DNA from: Sphingobium sp. JS3065
GTDB taxonomy: Bacteria; Pseudomonadota; Alphaproteobacteria; Sphingomonadales; Sphingomonadaceae
DNA: 64,000 bases
Direction of reading: 5' to 3'
Assembly (NCBI RefSeq): GCF_026427355.1
Contig: NZ_CP102664.1
Span: 1,736,001 to 1,800,000 of the forward strand
Shown: positions 9,719 through 18,926 of the stretch, one piece after another
How the letters are laid out: every line of letters begins with the position of its first letter
Numbering within the stretch: position 1 is the first letter of the stretch
Translations under genes and position numbers: made by a program
Notes under the pieces: model-generated
Database searches by the model: none
What the model was told of the DNA's origin: nothing
Seen by the model: only the letters and a program-made list of their open reading frames with translations

Positions 9719-9990
9719 CCTATATAGAAGCGGTGCGGTAACAGTATTCTGATCTGGTCTAACGTCGAATTAACTTGCGTTGCGGCTTGCCCACATAAGA
9801 AAGCGCCCTAACAGAGCCAGACAGCCGCACTCGTCTACGCTCCCAAGCGACCGCATCGCAACTGGATCAGGGGACGACTGCCCGGTGCTCGTGAAGGCCT
9901 CTCGCATAACTGCGAGGCGGTCCGTCCTCGTCCCGACGAAGTCGCACTCGGCGGCGTCCACAAAGTGAGATCTGCGGTGAAGGAGTTTCA
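9719..9990. other. Intergenic region between dmeR and the glycosyltransferase operon
   Basis: It holds the presumed dmeR promoter at its left end. A minus-strand frame of 74 codons (9770-9994) starts with an ATGA overlap on the glycosyltransferase stop, but its product resembles nothing I recognise and I do not call it a gene. Confidence 0.4.
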
Positions 9991-11166
9991 TCAAGCCGCA
10001 ACCCGCATCGGCGCACGCACAGCTTCATAGTGCGCGAACAACTCGATGAAATGATCCGCCATCGTGCGGGGCGCCGAATGGACAATTGGGGCTGGTGCTA
10101 CCAGCTCAAGCTGCCTTGATTGAACAAAATCCAGCATCGCCCGCGCTGCCCCCGCTGCCGAGCCGGACGGATATCGCCAGCCTCGCTGAGCCAGCGCCTG
10201 GTCCGAAGCTCCCCCGTCACTTGGAACAATCAGTGGCAGCCCTGACGCAGATGCTTCGGCCGCAACCATACAAAAGGTTTCAGCTTCGCATCCGTGAACA
10301 AGCCCGTCGGCACTGGCCATCATTCTGGCAAGCTCCTCCCGATCGGTGATTGGCGCCAACAGTTGGATATGGGGATTAGCGCCAATCTGCCGGACAATTC
10401 TCGCTCGCTCCCGGCCATCGCCTACCAGAATCAGCCCAACCGGGGCACTAAACTGGACCGACATCACAGCTTCGACGATCATCGGCCATCTCTTTTCGGG
10501 GCCATGACGACCGACACCGAGCAACAAGGTCCCGCTTGCCTCGAGCCCGCACATATCAAGCAAGCGACGCCGTAGAGGGAGATCGCGCAATGCAGGGGAG
10601 AAGAGGCCCGGTTCGACTCCCATGGGAATGGTCGAAACACCACGCAATCCACCTGCTTCGAGCCTTGCAGAAAGGCTGAAACTCGCGCTGATCACGGTTT
10701 CAAAGCGGGCGTCGAGCCGCCGCAGATGACGCCAGAACCAGTCAAAACCACGATCGATGGTCGGCCGATCAGCCAGCATCTCGAACCACCGATAGGCGTA
10801 GGCTGCCAATGGATCGGCATGCATCACCAGCGAACGCGCCGCCTGTCCCTGCCAGTCTGCGACCATAGAAGCGCTGCGCCAGGGCGAGGAAACTTCGACC
10901 ACATCGGGCCGTTCGCAATCCAGAGCAGCGTGAAGGGCCTTGGCATCGGCGAAATAGTGATAATTGCCGTCCAATGGGAATTTGGGGGATTCCAACCACA
11001 CTATCCGCGCGCCCTGCCCCCTCTCTTCGATCAGTGAACGGGGACCGGGCGCGATTACCACAATCTCGTGTCCTGCCTTCGGACCTTCTGCGAGCTTGCG
11101 ATCGATGTAAGTGCGAACCCCGCCGCCCTTAGGAGAATAGAAAGCGCAGACGTCGACGATCTTCAT
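9991..11166 (-). CDS. Glycosyltransferase family 4 (GT-B fold)
   Basis: A 391-residue retaining GT-B glycosyltransferase. The N-terminus KIVDVCAFYSPKGGGVRTYI carries the Gly-rich loop of the acceptor domain. The C-terminal nucleotide-sugar domain has LLGVGRHGPEKRW, LVGDGRERARI and the EX7E-type region HGCEAETFCMVAAEASASG. Start placed at ATG 11166, five bases after the preceding gene's stop; an upstream in-frame start would overlap that gene. It is the last gene of the leftward operon that also encodes a DUF2141 protein, a flippase-like membrane protein, a second GT4 and a DUF2334 protein. Substrate unknown. Confidence 0.85.
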   Translation of the reverse strand: MKIVDVCAFYSPKGGGVRTYIDRKLAEGPKAGHEIVVIAPGPRSLIEERGQGARIVWLESPKFPLDGNYHYFADAKALHAALDCERPDVVEVSSPWRSASMVADWQGQAARSLVMHADPLAAYAYRWFEMLADRPTIDRGFDWFWRHLRRLDARFETVISASFSLSARLEAGGLRGVSTIPMGVEPGLFSPALRDLPLRRRLLDMCGLEASGTLLLGVGRHGPEKRWPMIVEAVMSVQFSAPVGLILVGDGRERARIVRQIGANPHIQLLAPITDREELARMMASADGLVHGCEAETFCMVAAEASASGLPLIVPSDGGASDQALAQRGWRYPSGSAAGAARAMLDFVQSRQLELVAPAPIVHSAPRTMADHFIELFAHYEAVRAPMRVAA

Positions 11167-11170
11167 ATCA

Positions 11171-11695
11171 TCAATTCCCGATCGGCCCGAACGACAGCAG
11201 GCCATGGCGATAGTTCATACGGATTGTGAGCGGCGTGATGCCCGCACCTGCAACCGCGCGCGCCGCGCTGGCGGGCGGTTTCGAGAAGCGCAGTTTTGGA
11301 TTATTGGGAAAGCCGAGCCCATCGACCGACAGGCCGAATTTCCGGTTGCTGTCACGATCATGCAGCAATGAGAGCGTGTAAGTTCCCGGACCAGGGATGC
11401 GGATGCACATTTTCACCGGCCCGGATGACGGAACTGCGACCTCCGCGCGACGAAATGTTTTGCTTTCATTGAGAAGAACATTGTCGTCTTCTAAGAAATC
11501 ATCATCATCCGGAGGATAGACCTCTAGCCGCATTCGACCCTGGCGATCCTTGAGGCCAACCGCTGTTACCAGAAAGGCCGGTCCTACTTCCCCGGCGCGG
11601 CAGCGTCCCTCGTTCATGCCCAGATCTGGGTTTGAGCGCAGTTGGGCCTGGGCTACCACTGGCATGAAAACGGCGAGCCACAACGCACGCCTCAT
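11171..11695 (-). CDS. DUF2141 family secreted protein
   Basis: A 174-residue protein with a short signal peptide (MRRALWLAVFMPVVAQA) and a DUF2141-type beta-sandwich domain over about 40-170. The segments GTYTLSLLHDRDSNRKF and FGLSVDGLGFPNNPKLRF are characteristic. The function of the family is not established; the protein would be periplasmic or surface-exposed. The start ATG at 11695 overlaps the stop of the membrane protein gene upstream as ATGA, and its own stop is 4 bp before the glycosyltransferase start, so it is firmly inside the operon. Confidence 0.8.
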   Translation of the reverse strand: MRRALWLAVFMPVVAQAQLRSNPDLGMNEGRCRAGEVGPAFLVTAVGLKDRQGRMRLEVYPPDDDDFLEDDNVLLNESKTFRRAEVAVPSSGPVKMCIRIPGPGTYTLSLLHDRDSNRKFGLSVDGLGFPNNPKLRFSKPPASAARAVAGAGITPLTIRMNYRHGLLSFGPIGN

Positions 11696-12645
11696 TTCGG
11701 CCGGCTCCAGTTGACAAGTTCGGCGCCGGCAAGAGCGAGCCCGACCACCAAATGGGTCGCCAAAATGATCCCGGCCATCAGCGCCATCAGACCGACGACC
11801 TGGTGATCCTGGCCAACGAGGAAGATCGCCATGCCCGCGAACACGACGTCCTTGTTCGGCACAAATGGCAGGCGTGACAGGAGCAGCCTTAACGTGGAAA
11901 GCAGCAACCAGAGGCTGACCGATACGCTCGGAAGAGCGATATGCCACATCCAGGCCGCAAGCCCCGTGGTCATAATGATCCGCGCAAAATGGATCAGAAC
12001 AACGAACCAAAGATCCTGTCGCGGCAAACTGAACAGCTTTTTGCGATACAGCATTGCCGCGACAGACGTGAGCAGGACCACGCTGATCGAAAAGACCAGT
12101 GTCCTGTTATCCAGCCCTAGATGGAGCGACCCGAAGAGCGGATAGGCAAGGCCAAGCATCGCGAGCGTTACGCAATTGCCGACCACGGCGGAGAGGATGG
12201 CGACATCCTTGACCGCCCCGAAAGGCGCCCCCACCATATTCGAGCGCTTGCGCGCCCAACTGTAAAAATAGAGCTCGCCGACATAACCGAGCAGCAGTTC
12301 GTTGCCGATCAGCTTGCGGACGAGCGCGAAAAACCCAGCGATCGGGATCGACCACAGGCGGCGGAAGATCACCCAGTCTGCAAATGGCGCCGCAGCGTAA
12401 TAACAGGCGAAGATCAGCCAGAACCCCAGGGACGTCGGGAGCAGCGCCCAAATGCTGGTGAGATCGATCGTCGCGAGTTGCGCGACAACGACGCCAAGGA
12501 TAGCCAATGAAATCGCGGGCGCTGCCGCACGGCTGATGCGGGACACCCCCACCTTGAGGACGACCGGATCCGGCCGCGTCGGTACAATTTCCTTCCAATC
12601 CAAAACAATAGGGTCAGAATCTATACTCTCGCTGATCCGATACAC
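11692..12645 (-). CDS. UPF0104/lysylphosphatidylglycerol synthase TM-type integral membrane protein
   Basis: A 317-residue polytopic protein with about eight hydrophobic helices. Signature segments include LLGYVGELYFYSWARK and LRLLLSRLPFVPNKDVVFAG. These fit the flippase-like membrane domain family related to the N-terminal half of MprF, without the catalytic domain. Such proteins often accompany glycosyltransferases and are thought to move or modify lipid-linked substrates. It overlaps the DUF2141 gene and follows a GT4 gene by 48 bp in the same direction. Role in transporting a lipid-linked sugar is inferred only from context. Confidence 0.72.
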   Translation of the reverse strand: MYRISESIDSDPIVLDWKEIVPTRPDPVVLKVGVSRISRAAAPAISLAILGVVVAQLATIDLTSIWALLPTSLGFWLIFACYYAAAPFADWVIFRRLWSIPIAGFFALVRKLIGNELLLGYVGELYFYSWARKRSNMVGAPFGAVKDVAILSAVVGNCVTLAMLGLAYPLFGSLHLGLDNRTLVFSISVVLLTSVAAMLYRKKLFSLPRQDLWFVVLIHFARIIMTTGLAAWMWHIALPSVSVSLWLLLSTLRLLLSRLPFVPNKDVVFAGMAIFLVGQDHQVVGLMALMAGIILATHLVVGLALAGAELVNWSRPK

Positions 12646-12693
12646 GCGTCACATCCGTCGCCGTTACTGGTCAGTTCTGGGACGCCACCACCG

Positions 12694-13872
12694 TCACAAC
12701 ATCGCATCGGCACCGTGAGAATTTTTCTCGGGGTTTGGAACATTGCGCGCTTTGGTGATCTGGCGCGCGAAAAGGGCGGCATAGGCGTCTGCTGCGCATT
12801 CGACGGTGAAGCGACTGGCCTGTCGTCTGGCGCGACCGGGGTCAGGCGTGCGCACGGCTGCCGCACGCATCGCCTGTTCAAGGCACCAGAGACTCCGCCT
12901 CGGCACCAATTCCCCCAATGCGCCGTGTTCAAGAAGACTGGCCATACTGACGCTGCAATCGGTCGCGACAATGACCAGGCCTGCAGCGAGTGCCTCGATG
13001 ATCACGGCCGGCACGCCTTCATAGTCGGACGACAGGACAAAGACATCGCTTGCCTTGAGCCGTTCGATGACCGGACCTATGTGACCCGGCATATACACCT
13101 GCCCGGTCATGCCCACCTCCGCAATCAGGCGCGTCAACGACGTGCGCTCCGGGCCATCCCCCAGGATCGTCAGGCAATCCTGCGGACCGGCCATAGCGGC
13201 GAACGCGCCGATCAAGAGTGCGAAGTTTTTCTGCGCTACCAGCCGTCCGACCGCGATGTAGCGTGTGCCTCGGTCGTCACCGTCTCGCAGTGATCGCACC
13301 CGCTCTGCTCGCGGAATATCTGCCGCGCTGATTGCCGGATCGTTGATGATCGCCACTTGCGATCGGAGAAGCGCCATCGCGTCCGCAATCTCTGTGAACA
13401 TAGGCGATGCCATCCCGACAAACTGGTCGATTAAGCGCCCCTGGATCCTTAGCCAGAGCCGATATCCCCATCGTACAGGACCGACCAGATCCCGCCGCGC
13501 CAGATCATTGCTGACCTTGGCCACAATCGGCGGACAGGTGCTGCCCAGCAGCAGTTTCATGGCGACGGCTACTACCGTGTAGGTGTTGCCAGCGCAGAAC
13601 AAGATATCCGGGCGCTGGCGACGAATTTCGCCTGGCAGGCGCAGGATCATCCAGAGCGTCTCGAAGCGCCCGGTCGCGATGCCGCGAATCGCCAGCGACG
13701 AGTAGGAAAGCGCGGGCCACTCCGATCGCATGGCTCCATCGCTCCTGCCGAGCACGAGTTGGGTGTCGATACCGCGTTCCGTCCAGGCCTGGGTAAGGCG
13801 TAATGCAACTCTCTCAACCCCGCCGGGCTCAAAACTGTGAAGAAAGATCATGACGCGGAAAGGCTGTTGCAT
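12694..13872 (-). CDS. Glycosyltransferase family 4
   Basis: A 392-residue GT-B fold enzyme. N-terminal RVMIFLHSFEPGGVERVALRL is the acceptor-domain Gly-loop. The C-terminal half has IAVGRLVAQKNFALLIGAF, ILGDGPERTSLTRLI and SSDYEGVPAVIIEALAAG, the donor-binding EX7E motif. Close similarity of this last motif to the enzyme at 32340 (SRYEGLPAVALEAMAAN) suggests the two are paralogues. It is in line with the DUF2334, DUF2141 and flippase-like genes on the minus strand. Sugar and acceptor unknown. Confidence 0.87.
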   Translation of the reverse strand: MQQPFRVMIFLHSFEPGGVERVALRLTQAWTERGIDTQLVLGRSDGAMRSEWPALSYSSLAIRGIATGRFETLWMILRLPGEIRRQRPDILFCAGNTYTVVAVAMKLLLGSTCPPIVAKVSNDLARRDLVGPVRWGYRLWLRIQGRLIDQFVGMASPMFTEIADAMALLRSQVAIINDPAISAADIPRAERVRSLRDGDDRGTRYIAVGRLVAQKNFALLIGAFAAMAGPQDCLTILGDGPERTSLTRLIAEVGMTGQVYMPGHIGPVIERLKASDVFVLSSDYEGVPAVIIEALAAGLVIVATDCSVSMASLLEHGALGELVPRRSLWCLEQAMRAAAVRTPDPGRARRQASRFTVECAADAYAALFARQITKARNVPNPEKNSHGADAML

Positions 13873-13940
13873 GCGAGGGGGTCTCGATCAGGGATGCCCC
13901 TTGGACGCCACGCCCGGCGCGATGTCGCATGGATCAGCAC

Positions 13941-14687
13941 TCAATCCAGTAGATCTCCATAGCGTCCGACCGTCCGATCCCGCACGAAGCGGGTGACAGT
14001 CTTATCGATGCTATTCAGCAGGCTCGGCACCTTGGTGTCGCCGGGATGGACGGCGATTCGCACCGTGGGCATGATATCCAGCGCTGCGCGCGCCAAGCTT
14101 GCAAAGGCAAGAGAGCTCGCGATGCGAGACGTGCTGCGGCTCGCCCATGTTATAACCGGCCCGCGTGCGAGGACGCGCCCATCAGACGGACACCACACCC
14201 GCATATGGTCCTCGGTGAGCGCGAAATCTTCGTCCAGGAGGGCTGCACGGGCACCCTCGCCATAGAGCCAGGCTGGCGCAATGAACCCGGCAACGGGTCG
14301 CCCGATGGCGTTCTCGACGATTGCACGTCCGGCCCGCATGCGCCGCAGGGCTTCTTCGCGCTCAAGCCCCAGGAACTCGCCCTCACCTGCTGTCATGTGT
14401 CTGGCACGAAAACGGGCAACGCCATGAACGTGAACGCTGTCGTCGCGATGGCGCCAGCCGTGCAGGAACATTTCCACGCCAGCATCTGACCAGGCACGCA
14501 GCTTGCGTTGATAGCCCTTGGCTTTGCTGAGCGGGGCTTCATCCCAATGATCCGGGACCACCAGCATCGCAAAGCGGGGACCACCCAGAAGCCCCGCCAT
14601 GCGATCAGCCAACCTGTCGACCTCATGCTCGAACCTGGGGCCGACATCATGGATCGAAGCGAGTAGGAGGCGTTTAGAATTTGGCAT
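13941..14687 (-). CDS. DUF2334 polysaccharide deacetylase-like protein
   Basis: A 248-residue protein of the DUF2334 branch of the polysaccharide deacetylase (NodB-like) fold. The start region LLLASIHDVGPRFEHEVDRL carries the His-Asp metal motif. Later motifs are FAMLVVPDHW, MFLHGWRHRD (His pair) and a C-terminal RIAVHPGDT. No signal peptide is seen. The ATG at 14687 overlaps the 3' end of the TonB-receptor gene by 14 bp. It probably removes acyl groups from a sugar intermediate made by neighbouring glycosyltransferases; this is inference. Confidence 0.8.
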   Translation of the reverse strand: MPNSKRLLLASIHDVGPRFEHEVDRLADRMAGLLGGPRFAMLVVPDHWDEAPLSKAKGYQRKLRAWSDAGVEMFLHGWRHRDDSVHVHGVARFRARHMTAGEGEFLGLEREEALRRMRAGRAIVENAIGRPVAGFIAPAWLYGEGARAALLDEDFALTEDHMRVWCPSDGRVLARGPVITWASRSTSRIASSLAFASLARAALDIMPTVRIAVHPGDTKVPSLLNSIDKTVTRFVRDRTVGRYGDLLD

Positions 14688-17091
14688 CAAGACCAATCCG
14701 GATACTGCGCGGTCGCAGCGGCGTGATCTGGTTCCGCGCGACCAAACCGAAGGGATTGCCGAACGCAAAGCGGTTGCCCCGCACATCTCCCAGATTGCTC
14801 ACATCCAGCGACAATCCCATTCGCCCAAATTCTAGCCTGCCGCCAACGCTGCTTTCGAGATATTTACCCTGACTGACATCGATTGGTGGACCAATCCCGA
14901 GTTGGGATGTGCCGACATAGCGGAGGCTTCCGTCCAGCACGAGAGACGCGGACGGCGACAGCGTGGCACGATAGGTAATGGCTGCGCGGCCACCCGACTC
15001 CGCAACATTGGGCAGATCGCGTTCGTCCGCAGCCGCGTAGGCCGGGGCTGCGTCCGTCAGCCTGGAACGATTAAAAAACGCCGACAACTCGAACTGCAGG
15101 GCCGCAATCGGCATCCACGCGATATTCGTGTCGAGGCCGATGATCCGGCCATTGCCGATATTGACGGTAAAAGGGAGACCCGTCTCATCAACGAGATCAG
15201 CCTGAATGTCCGACCAGCGCGAATAGGACAGCGTCGCACTGGCGGCGAACCGGTCACGACCGGGCCGGCCGAATCGGAAACCCCCTTCGATCATATTGAG
15301 CGTGTCGCTTTCGAATCGTTGGACGCTTTGGGGGCTGGATGTCGGGCCGACCGCCAGACCGCCCGCCCGCGCGGCTTCCTGGTAGTGCACGAATACCAGC
15401 AACCGATTGACCGGGCGCCACGATAGCGCCAGCGACGGCGAGGTGCGCACCGCTGTGCGCTTGGGCTCCATATCTTCGGGCAGCGCGGTATCGAGCGCCT
15501 GACCCACAGCGCTGGAATAGGTGACCCGCCCGCCGATGGTCGCGCCCAGGCGCGGTGTGATGGGGATTGTATATTGTCCGAACAAGGCAGCCTCTGTGAC
15601 CTCGTTACGCACACCCGTGATCGTCGCGGGGGCTAAGGGATCTCCCAAGCGCCGCCTCTGCTGCTCAATGTCGTGGACAACACTGACACCGGCGACCCAA
15701 TCGTCGGTGCCCCGACGACGGCCGGACAGACGCGTTTCGTGCGAAATGAGCGAGATACCTATCGTTTCATCGAACAGGCGCGGCGGCGCTCCTGTAGAGG
15801 CAGTTGTTGCATCATAGCGCGTCTCGACGTCGTGCCGCACAAGCGCGGTCGAGGACACGAGCTCCATATCATTCCAGCGCTTGGCAATCCGGAATTGCGC
15901 CAGGCGATAATCATTGTCGAATGGCTGAGCGAGCAGCGTAGTGCGCGTGAGGTCGGGTTGGCCGCGCAGCGTATATTGCCCATCGCGGCTGGCGATATTT
16001 TGAACGACGCCGCCCACATCGAAGGTCCAGTCATTGCCAAGCGCATAGCGTATGTCGAGCCGCCCGCCATAGCTGATAGACCGGTTGATGTTGGATTGCC
16101 TCCGCAACGGGTCGTCAATATAGCCGGCGTCAATGACCCGATACCCAACTGCACGGATCGCCAGCCTGTCACCGACGATAGGGACATTGAGCATTGCGGC
16201 ACCATCGCTACTGGTGCCTCCCTTTCGCGTAGTCCCAAGGCCGACTGAAGCAGAGCCCGCCCCGCCCGAGGGGTCGGGCATATTGGGAACAAGCCGGATG
16301 ATACCACCCAACGCACCGGTGCCGTACAGCGTACCTTGCGGACCCGCGAGCACTTCGACACGTTCCATGTCATAAAGATTTAGATCGGGATCAGGCGCAT
16401 TATACGTCAGGCGCACATCGCCGAGATACTGACCGACGGTTGCCTGTGTTGGTCCATTAAAGCTGCTGTCCGCCACTCCCCGAATGAACAATTTGTCCCG
16501 GCCCGGACCCAGGCTCGTTGAAGCGAGCGTGGGCAGGCGCGCTACGATGGCCGACGTTCCCCGCGAAGCCGACCGGGCGTTCCGATCGGGGTCGAGATCG
16601 ACCACATCGACCGACCCGGCATAGCGATCGAGCATAATGCCCTGTTTGCTCGCCGTGACCACGATCTCGCCTGTATCGACCGCCCTCGGTTCGGGCGGCG
16701 CGATCCGACGCGGGCTTGCCGTCCGCCTGGCGCGCGTTGGCGGTGCGTCGATGATCCGAACGGTGCGCGGATTGATGAACTCGAAGGTGGCCCCCGTCCC
16801 GGTGAGCAGCAGCCTAAGCGCAGCGCGCGCCGAGAAGCGACCTTGTATGCCCGCAGTTCGGCGCGACCCGAGGCGCGCATCTGCCAAGCCGATCGTGAGG
16901 CCGGACTGCTCGCCGAATCGTGCAATCGCCTCGCCTAGAGAACCCGCAGGAATCGAGAACGATCTGCTCTGGGCCGCTGCAACCGTCGGCATTGCAAGCG
17001 CAATACCGGCGAGTGCGATCAGAACATCAGCGCCCCGCACGATTGCGTGTAACCAGCTTCCAGCCGGAGGCGCCGTGCTCCGCGCGCACAT
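14674..17091 (-). CDS. TonB-dependent receptor with N-terminal STN signalling domain
   Basis: An 805-residue outer-membrane TonB-dependent transducer of the FecA type. A signal peptide (LIALAGIALAMPTVAAA) is followed by an STN domain (about 43-110: FSIPAGSLGEAIARFGEQSG) that would contact the FecR protein. Then come a TonB-box/plug region (GEIVVTASKQ, later ERVEVLAGPQGTLYGTGALG) and a long beta-barrel ending in ...LDAKF with the terminal Phe typical of porin assembly. It overlaps the fecR-like gene by 65 bp; a GTG at 17040 is an alternative start with less overlap. Ligand unknown: siderophore, or a glycan or lipid relevant to the adjacent genes. Confidence 0.92.
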   Translation of the reverse strand: MCARSTAPPAGSWLHAIVRGADVLIALAGIALAMPTVAAAQSRSFSIPAGSLGEAIARFGEQSGLTIGLADARLGSRRTAGIQGRFSARAALRLLLTGTGATFEFINPRTVRIIDAPPTRARRTASPRRIAPPEPRAVDTGEIVVTASKQGIMLDRYAGSVDVVDLDPDRNARSASRGTSAIVARLPTLASTSLGPGRDKLFIRGVADSSFNGPTQATVGQYLGDVRLTYNAPDPDLNLYDMERVEVLAGPQGTLYGTGALGGIIRLVPNMPDPSGGAGSASVGLGTTRKGGTSSDGAAMLNVPIVGDRLAIRAVGYRVIDAGYIDDPLRRQSNINRSISYGGRLDIRYALGNDWTFDVGGVVQNIASRDGQYTLRGQPDLTRTTLLAQPFDNDYRLAQFRIAKRWNDMELVSSTALVRHDVETRYDATTASTGAPPRLFDETIGISLISHETRLSGRRRGTDDWVAGVSVVHDIEQQRRRLGDPLAPATITGVRNEVTEAALFGQYTIPITPRLGATIGGRVTYSSAVGQALDTALPEDMEPKRTAVRTSPSLALSWRPVNRLLVFVHYQEAARAGGLAVGPTSSPQSVQRFESDTLNMIEGGFRFGRPGRDRFAASATLSYSRWSDIQADLVDETGLPFTVNIGNGRIIGLDTNIAWMPIAALQFELSAFFNRSRLTDAAPAYAAADERDLPNVAESGGRAAITYRATLSPSASLVLDGSLRYVGTSQLGIGPPIDVSQGKYLESSVGGRLEFGRMGLSLDVSNLGDVRGNRFAFGNPFGLVARNQITPLRPRSIRIGLDAKF

Positions 17092-17989
17092 TCAACAGAA
17101 CCGCCAAATCCGCAAAGAGACGGGCCCGGTCGGTGTCGAGTGTGATCGTGCCCGTAAAACGCTGGTTTTCGAGGACGGGATCCAGTGTTACTTTCTCCCC
17201 AATCGCGCGGGCCAGATCGGCGGCGACCAAAGACAGCGGGGTGGCGGTATAACTCAAGCGCCCCTCACTCCAGGAGCCGACCGCAGTGGGATCGACGCCA
17301 CTCCGGATGATTGCGCCATTGCCGCCTGGGTCGCGCAGCGATTCTCCGGCCGCCAGGGTCACAGCTTCACTCTGCGGGTTATAAAGCACCGACCCTTCCG
17401 CGACGGCCACACGCACGCCATCCTCATCTCGAACGACATTGAAGACCGTTCCAACGTCCTGAATGCGCTCATCCCCAACTTGAACGACGAATGGCGCTGC
17501 AGGGTCATGCCTGATCGTGAAGATAGCCTCGCCGCGCTCGAGCTTGGCAAAACGGGGATTTTGGTGATCGAGCGTGATGCTGCTGTTCCCGTTGAGGGCA
17601 ATGCGATCACCCGATGGCAGCGCCACGGTCCGCGTTTGGCCCGCCAGCGTTGCCACGTGATAGGGATCACCACGCTGGACGAGGCCAGGGCCGAAGATTG
17701 CGGCGAGCGCAATCGATGCTGCCACGCCGCCGCCCCACCACCAACCACGAGCAGGGCTGGGGTTATCGTCATTGGCGGCCTGCGGCGCCTGCGGTTGGGC
17801 CTCAAGAATTGCCGGACCAGCTTCCGCATCGACCGCTTCAATCGCATCATAGGCCTGCGCATGAGCCGGATCAGCACCCAGCCAGTCGACGAACGCCTCC
17901 CAGTCCTCCACCGAACCCTCCGCGATACGGACGTGCCAGCGGATCGCTTCCTCGCGCAAAGCGTCGTCTCGTTCAGCGGTCATGGTCAT
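17027..17989 (-). CDS. FecR-family anti-sigma/sigma regulator
   Basis: A 320-residue FecR-type membrane regulator. An N-terminal DUF4880 segment (REEAIRWHVRIAEGSVEDWE, with W-x-x-A-DPAHAQAYD) is cytoplasmic. One TM helix is near residues 88-106 (WWGGGVAASIALAAIFG). A periplasmic FecR domain follows (LAGQTRTVALPSGDRIALNG) with a C-terminal STN-like part (PLSLVAADLARAIGEKVTLD) that would contact the receptor. It starts 17 bp inside the end of the sigma gene, so translation is coupled. It links ligand binding by the TonB receptor to the ECF sigma factor. Confidence 0.92.
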   Translation of the reverse strand: MTMTAERDDALREEAIRWHVRIAEGSVEDWEAFVDWLGADPAHAQAYDAIEAVDAEAGPAILEAQPQAPQAANDDNPSPARGWWWGGGVAASIALAAIFGPGLVQRGDPYHVATLAGQTRTVALPSGDRIALNGNSSITLDHQNPRFAKLERGEAIFTIRHDPAAPFVVQVGDERIQDVGTVFNVVRDEDGVRVAVAEGSVLYNPQSEAVTLAAGESLRDPGGNGAIIRSGVDPTAVGSWSEGRLSYTATPLSLVAADLARAIGEKVTLDPVLENQRFTGTITLDTDRARLFADLAVLLNVRAEHGASGWKLVTRNRAGR

Positions 17990-18554
17990 CGCTCATGTCC
18001 CTGTGACGTTCTCCTTCCCCGATTGTCGCATCCCCGGGCTCTTCGTCCAGGCGGGCCTTTGCCGCCGCGACAACATGGTACGCCCGATAGAGATGCTTCT
18101 CCACTGCGCTCTTGCTGACACCCAGCTCGCCGGCAATCACCTTTTGGGTCTGCCCGTCGATCCTGAAGCGCCGGAAAATGTCGCGGGTCCGCTCCGGCAA
18201 AATCTTCAGGGCAGTTGTGATCACATTTAATCGTTCGCGCGCAATCAACGCCTCTTCCGCCGAGGGGCGTACATCGACCTCGGAAACCACGCCGGTTCCA
18301 CCCGCAGACCACTCCTTCTCGCGCCGAATCCGTCGCGCCGCAGAACGGCGTCGATCCAGCAGAAGATTATGTGTCATGCGATACAGATAGGCGCGTGGTT
18401 CACCAACCGGACCGCCCTGATAGCTCTCCAGCTTGAGATACATGTCCTGGATAAGATCGTCGGCATCGTCCTGCGACAGTCCGCGCACGAGCAGATAGCG
18501 CGTTAACGCTGGCCTCAAATCGAGAAATAGCCCTTTGAGTCCGCCCTCCGACAT
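17973..18554 (-). CDS. FecI-type ECF sigma factor
   Basis: A 193-residue ECF sigma factor of the iron-starvation (FecI) group. Region 2 is seen at RGLSQDDADDLIQDMYLKLE and YLYRMTHNLLLDRRRS. Region 4 is at LPERTRDIFRRFRIDGQTQK and GVSKSAVEKHLYRAYHVV. Start placed at ATG 18554 (MSEGGLKGLFLDLRP) because an upstream in-frame ATG adds 26 residues with no sigma similarity. First gene of the sigma-FecR-receptor set. This is a second, separate ECF circuit from the CnrH-like one in the window. Confidence 0.9.
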   Translation of the reverse strand: MSEGGLKGLFLDLRPALTRYLLVRGLSQDDADDLIQDMYLKLESYQGGPVGEPRAYLYRMTHNLLLDRRRSAARRIRREKEWSAGGTGVVSEVDVRPSAEEALIARERLNVITTALKILPERTRDIFRRFRIDGQTQKVIAGELGVSKSAVEKHLYRAYHVVAAAKARLDEEPGDATIGEGERHRDMSDDHDR

Positions 18555-18926
18555 CCGTCCTGCATTGCTCCAACCGACGCCGCGCGCATATTTATGCACG
18601 ATCGACTTTCTTCCGCCGCCACCTTGAGGCACGACCGGATGACAATGTCGTTACGATCGAGGCGTGAGCGATGGATGCGACTTTGGATCGCCCCCGCGTC
18701 TTCTGGCACAAGTTTGTGGTGTCCGCTACCGCCGTGAAACCCATCCGCGGTGAACCCCATCGAGCGGTAGCATTCATCAGAGGCGCAGCTACGGAGAGGA
18801 CGGGTGGCCGTAACGTTCCGCGGCTGGCTAAGTGAGACTTTGTCCAAGGCGCGCCGTCTAACCTCGGAACCGAAGGCAGGTAGGCACGCGCTGCACATTG
18901 GTCTCGCCCGACCTTTTGGAGATATT
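18555..18926. other. Divergent intergenic region between FecI-type sigma and lipoprotein-RND operon
   Basis: 372 bp that should hold two divergent promoters. I see no long open frame, repeat or clear operator. A ribosome-binding site GGAG lies before the ATG at 18927. Confidence 0.5.

Noticed and set aside
9770..9994. Possible 74-residue protein after the GT4 gene
   Set aside because: The ATGA overlap is attractive, but the product has no recognisable feature and no independent support.
16637..18118. Plus-strand frame of 493 codons
   Set aside because: Antisense to the FecR and sigma genes, with no recognisable domain.
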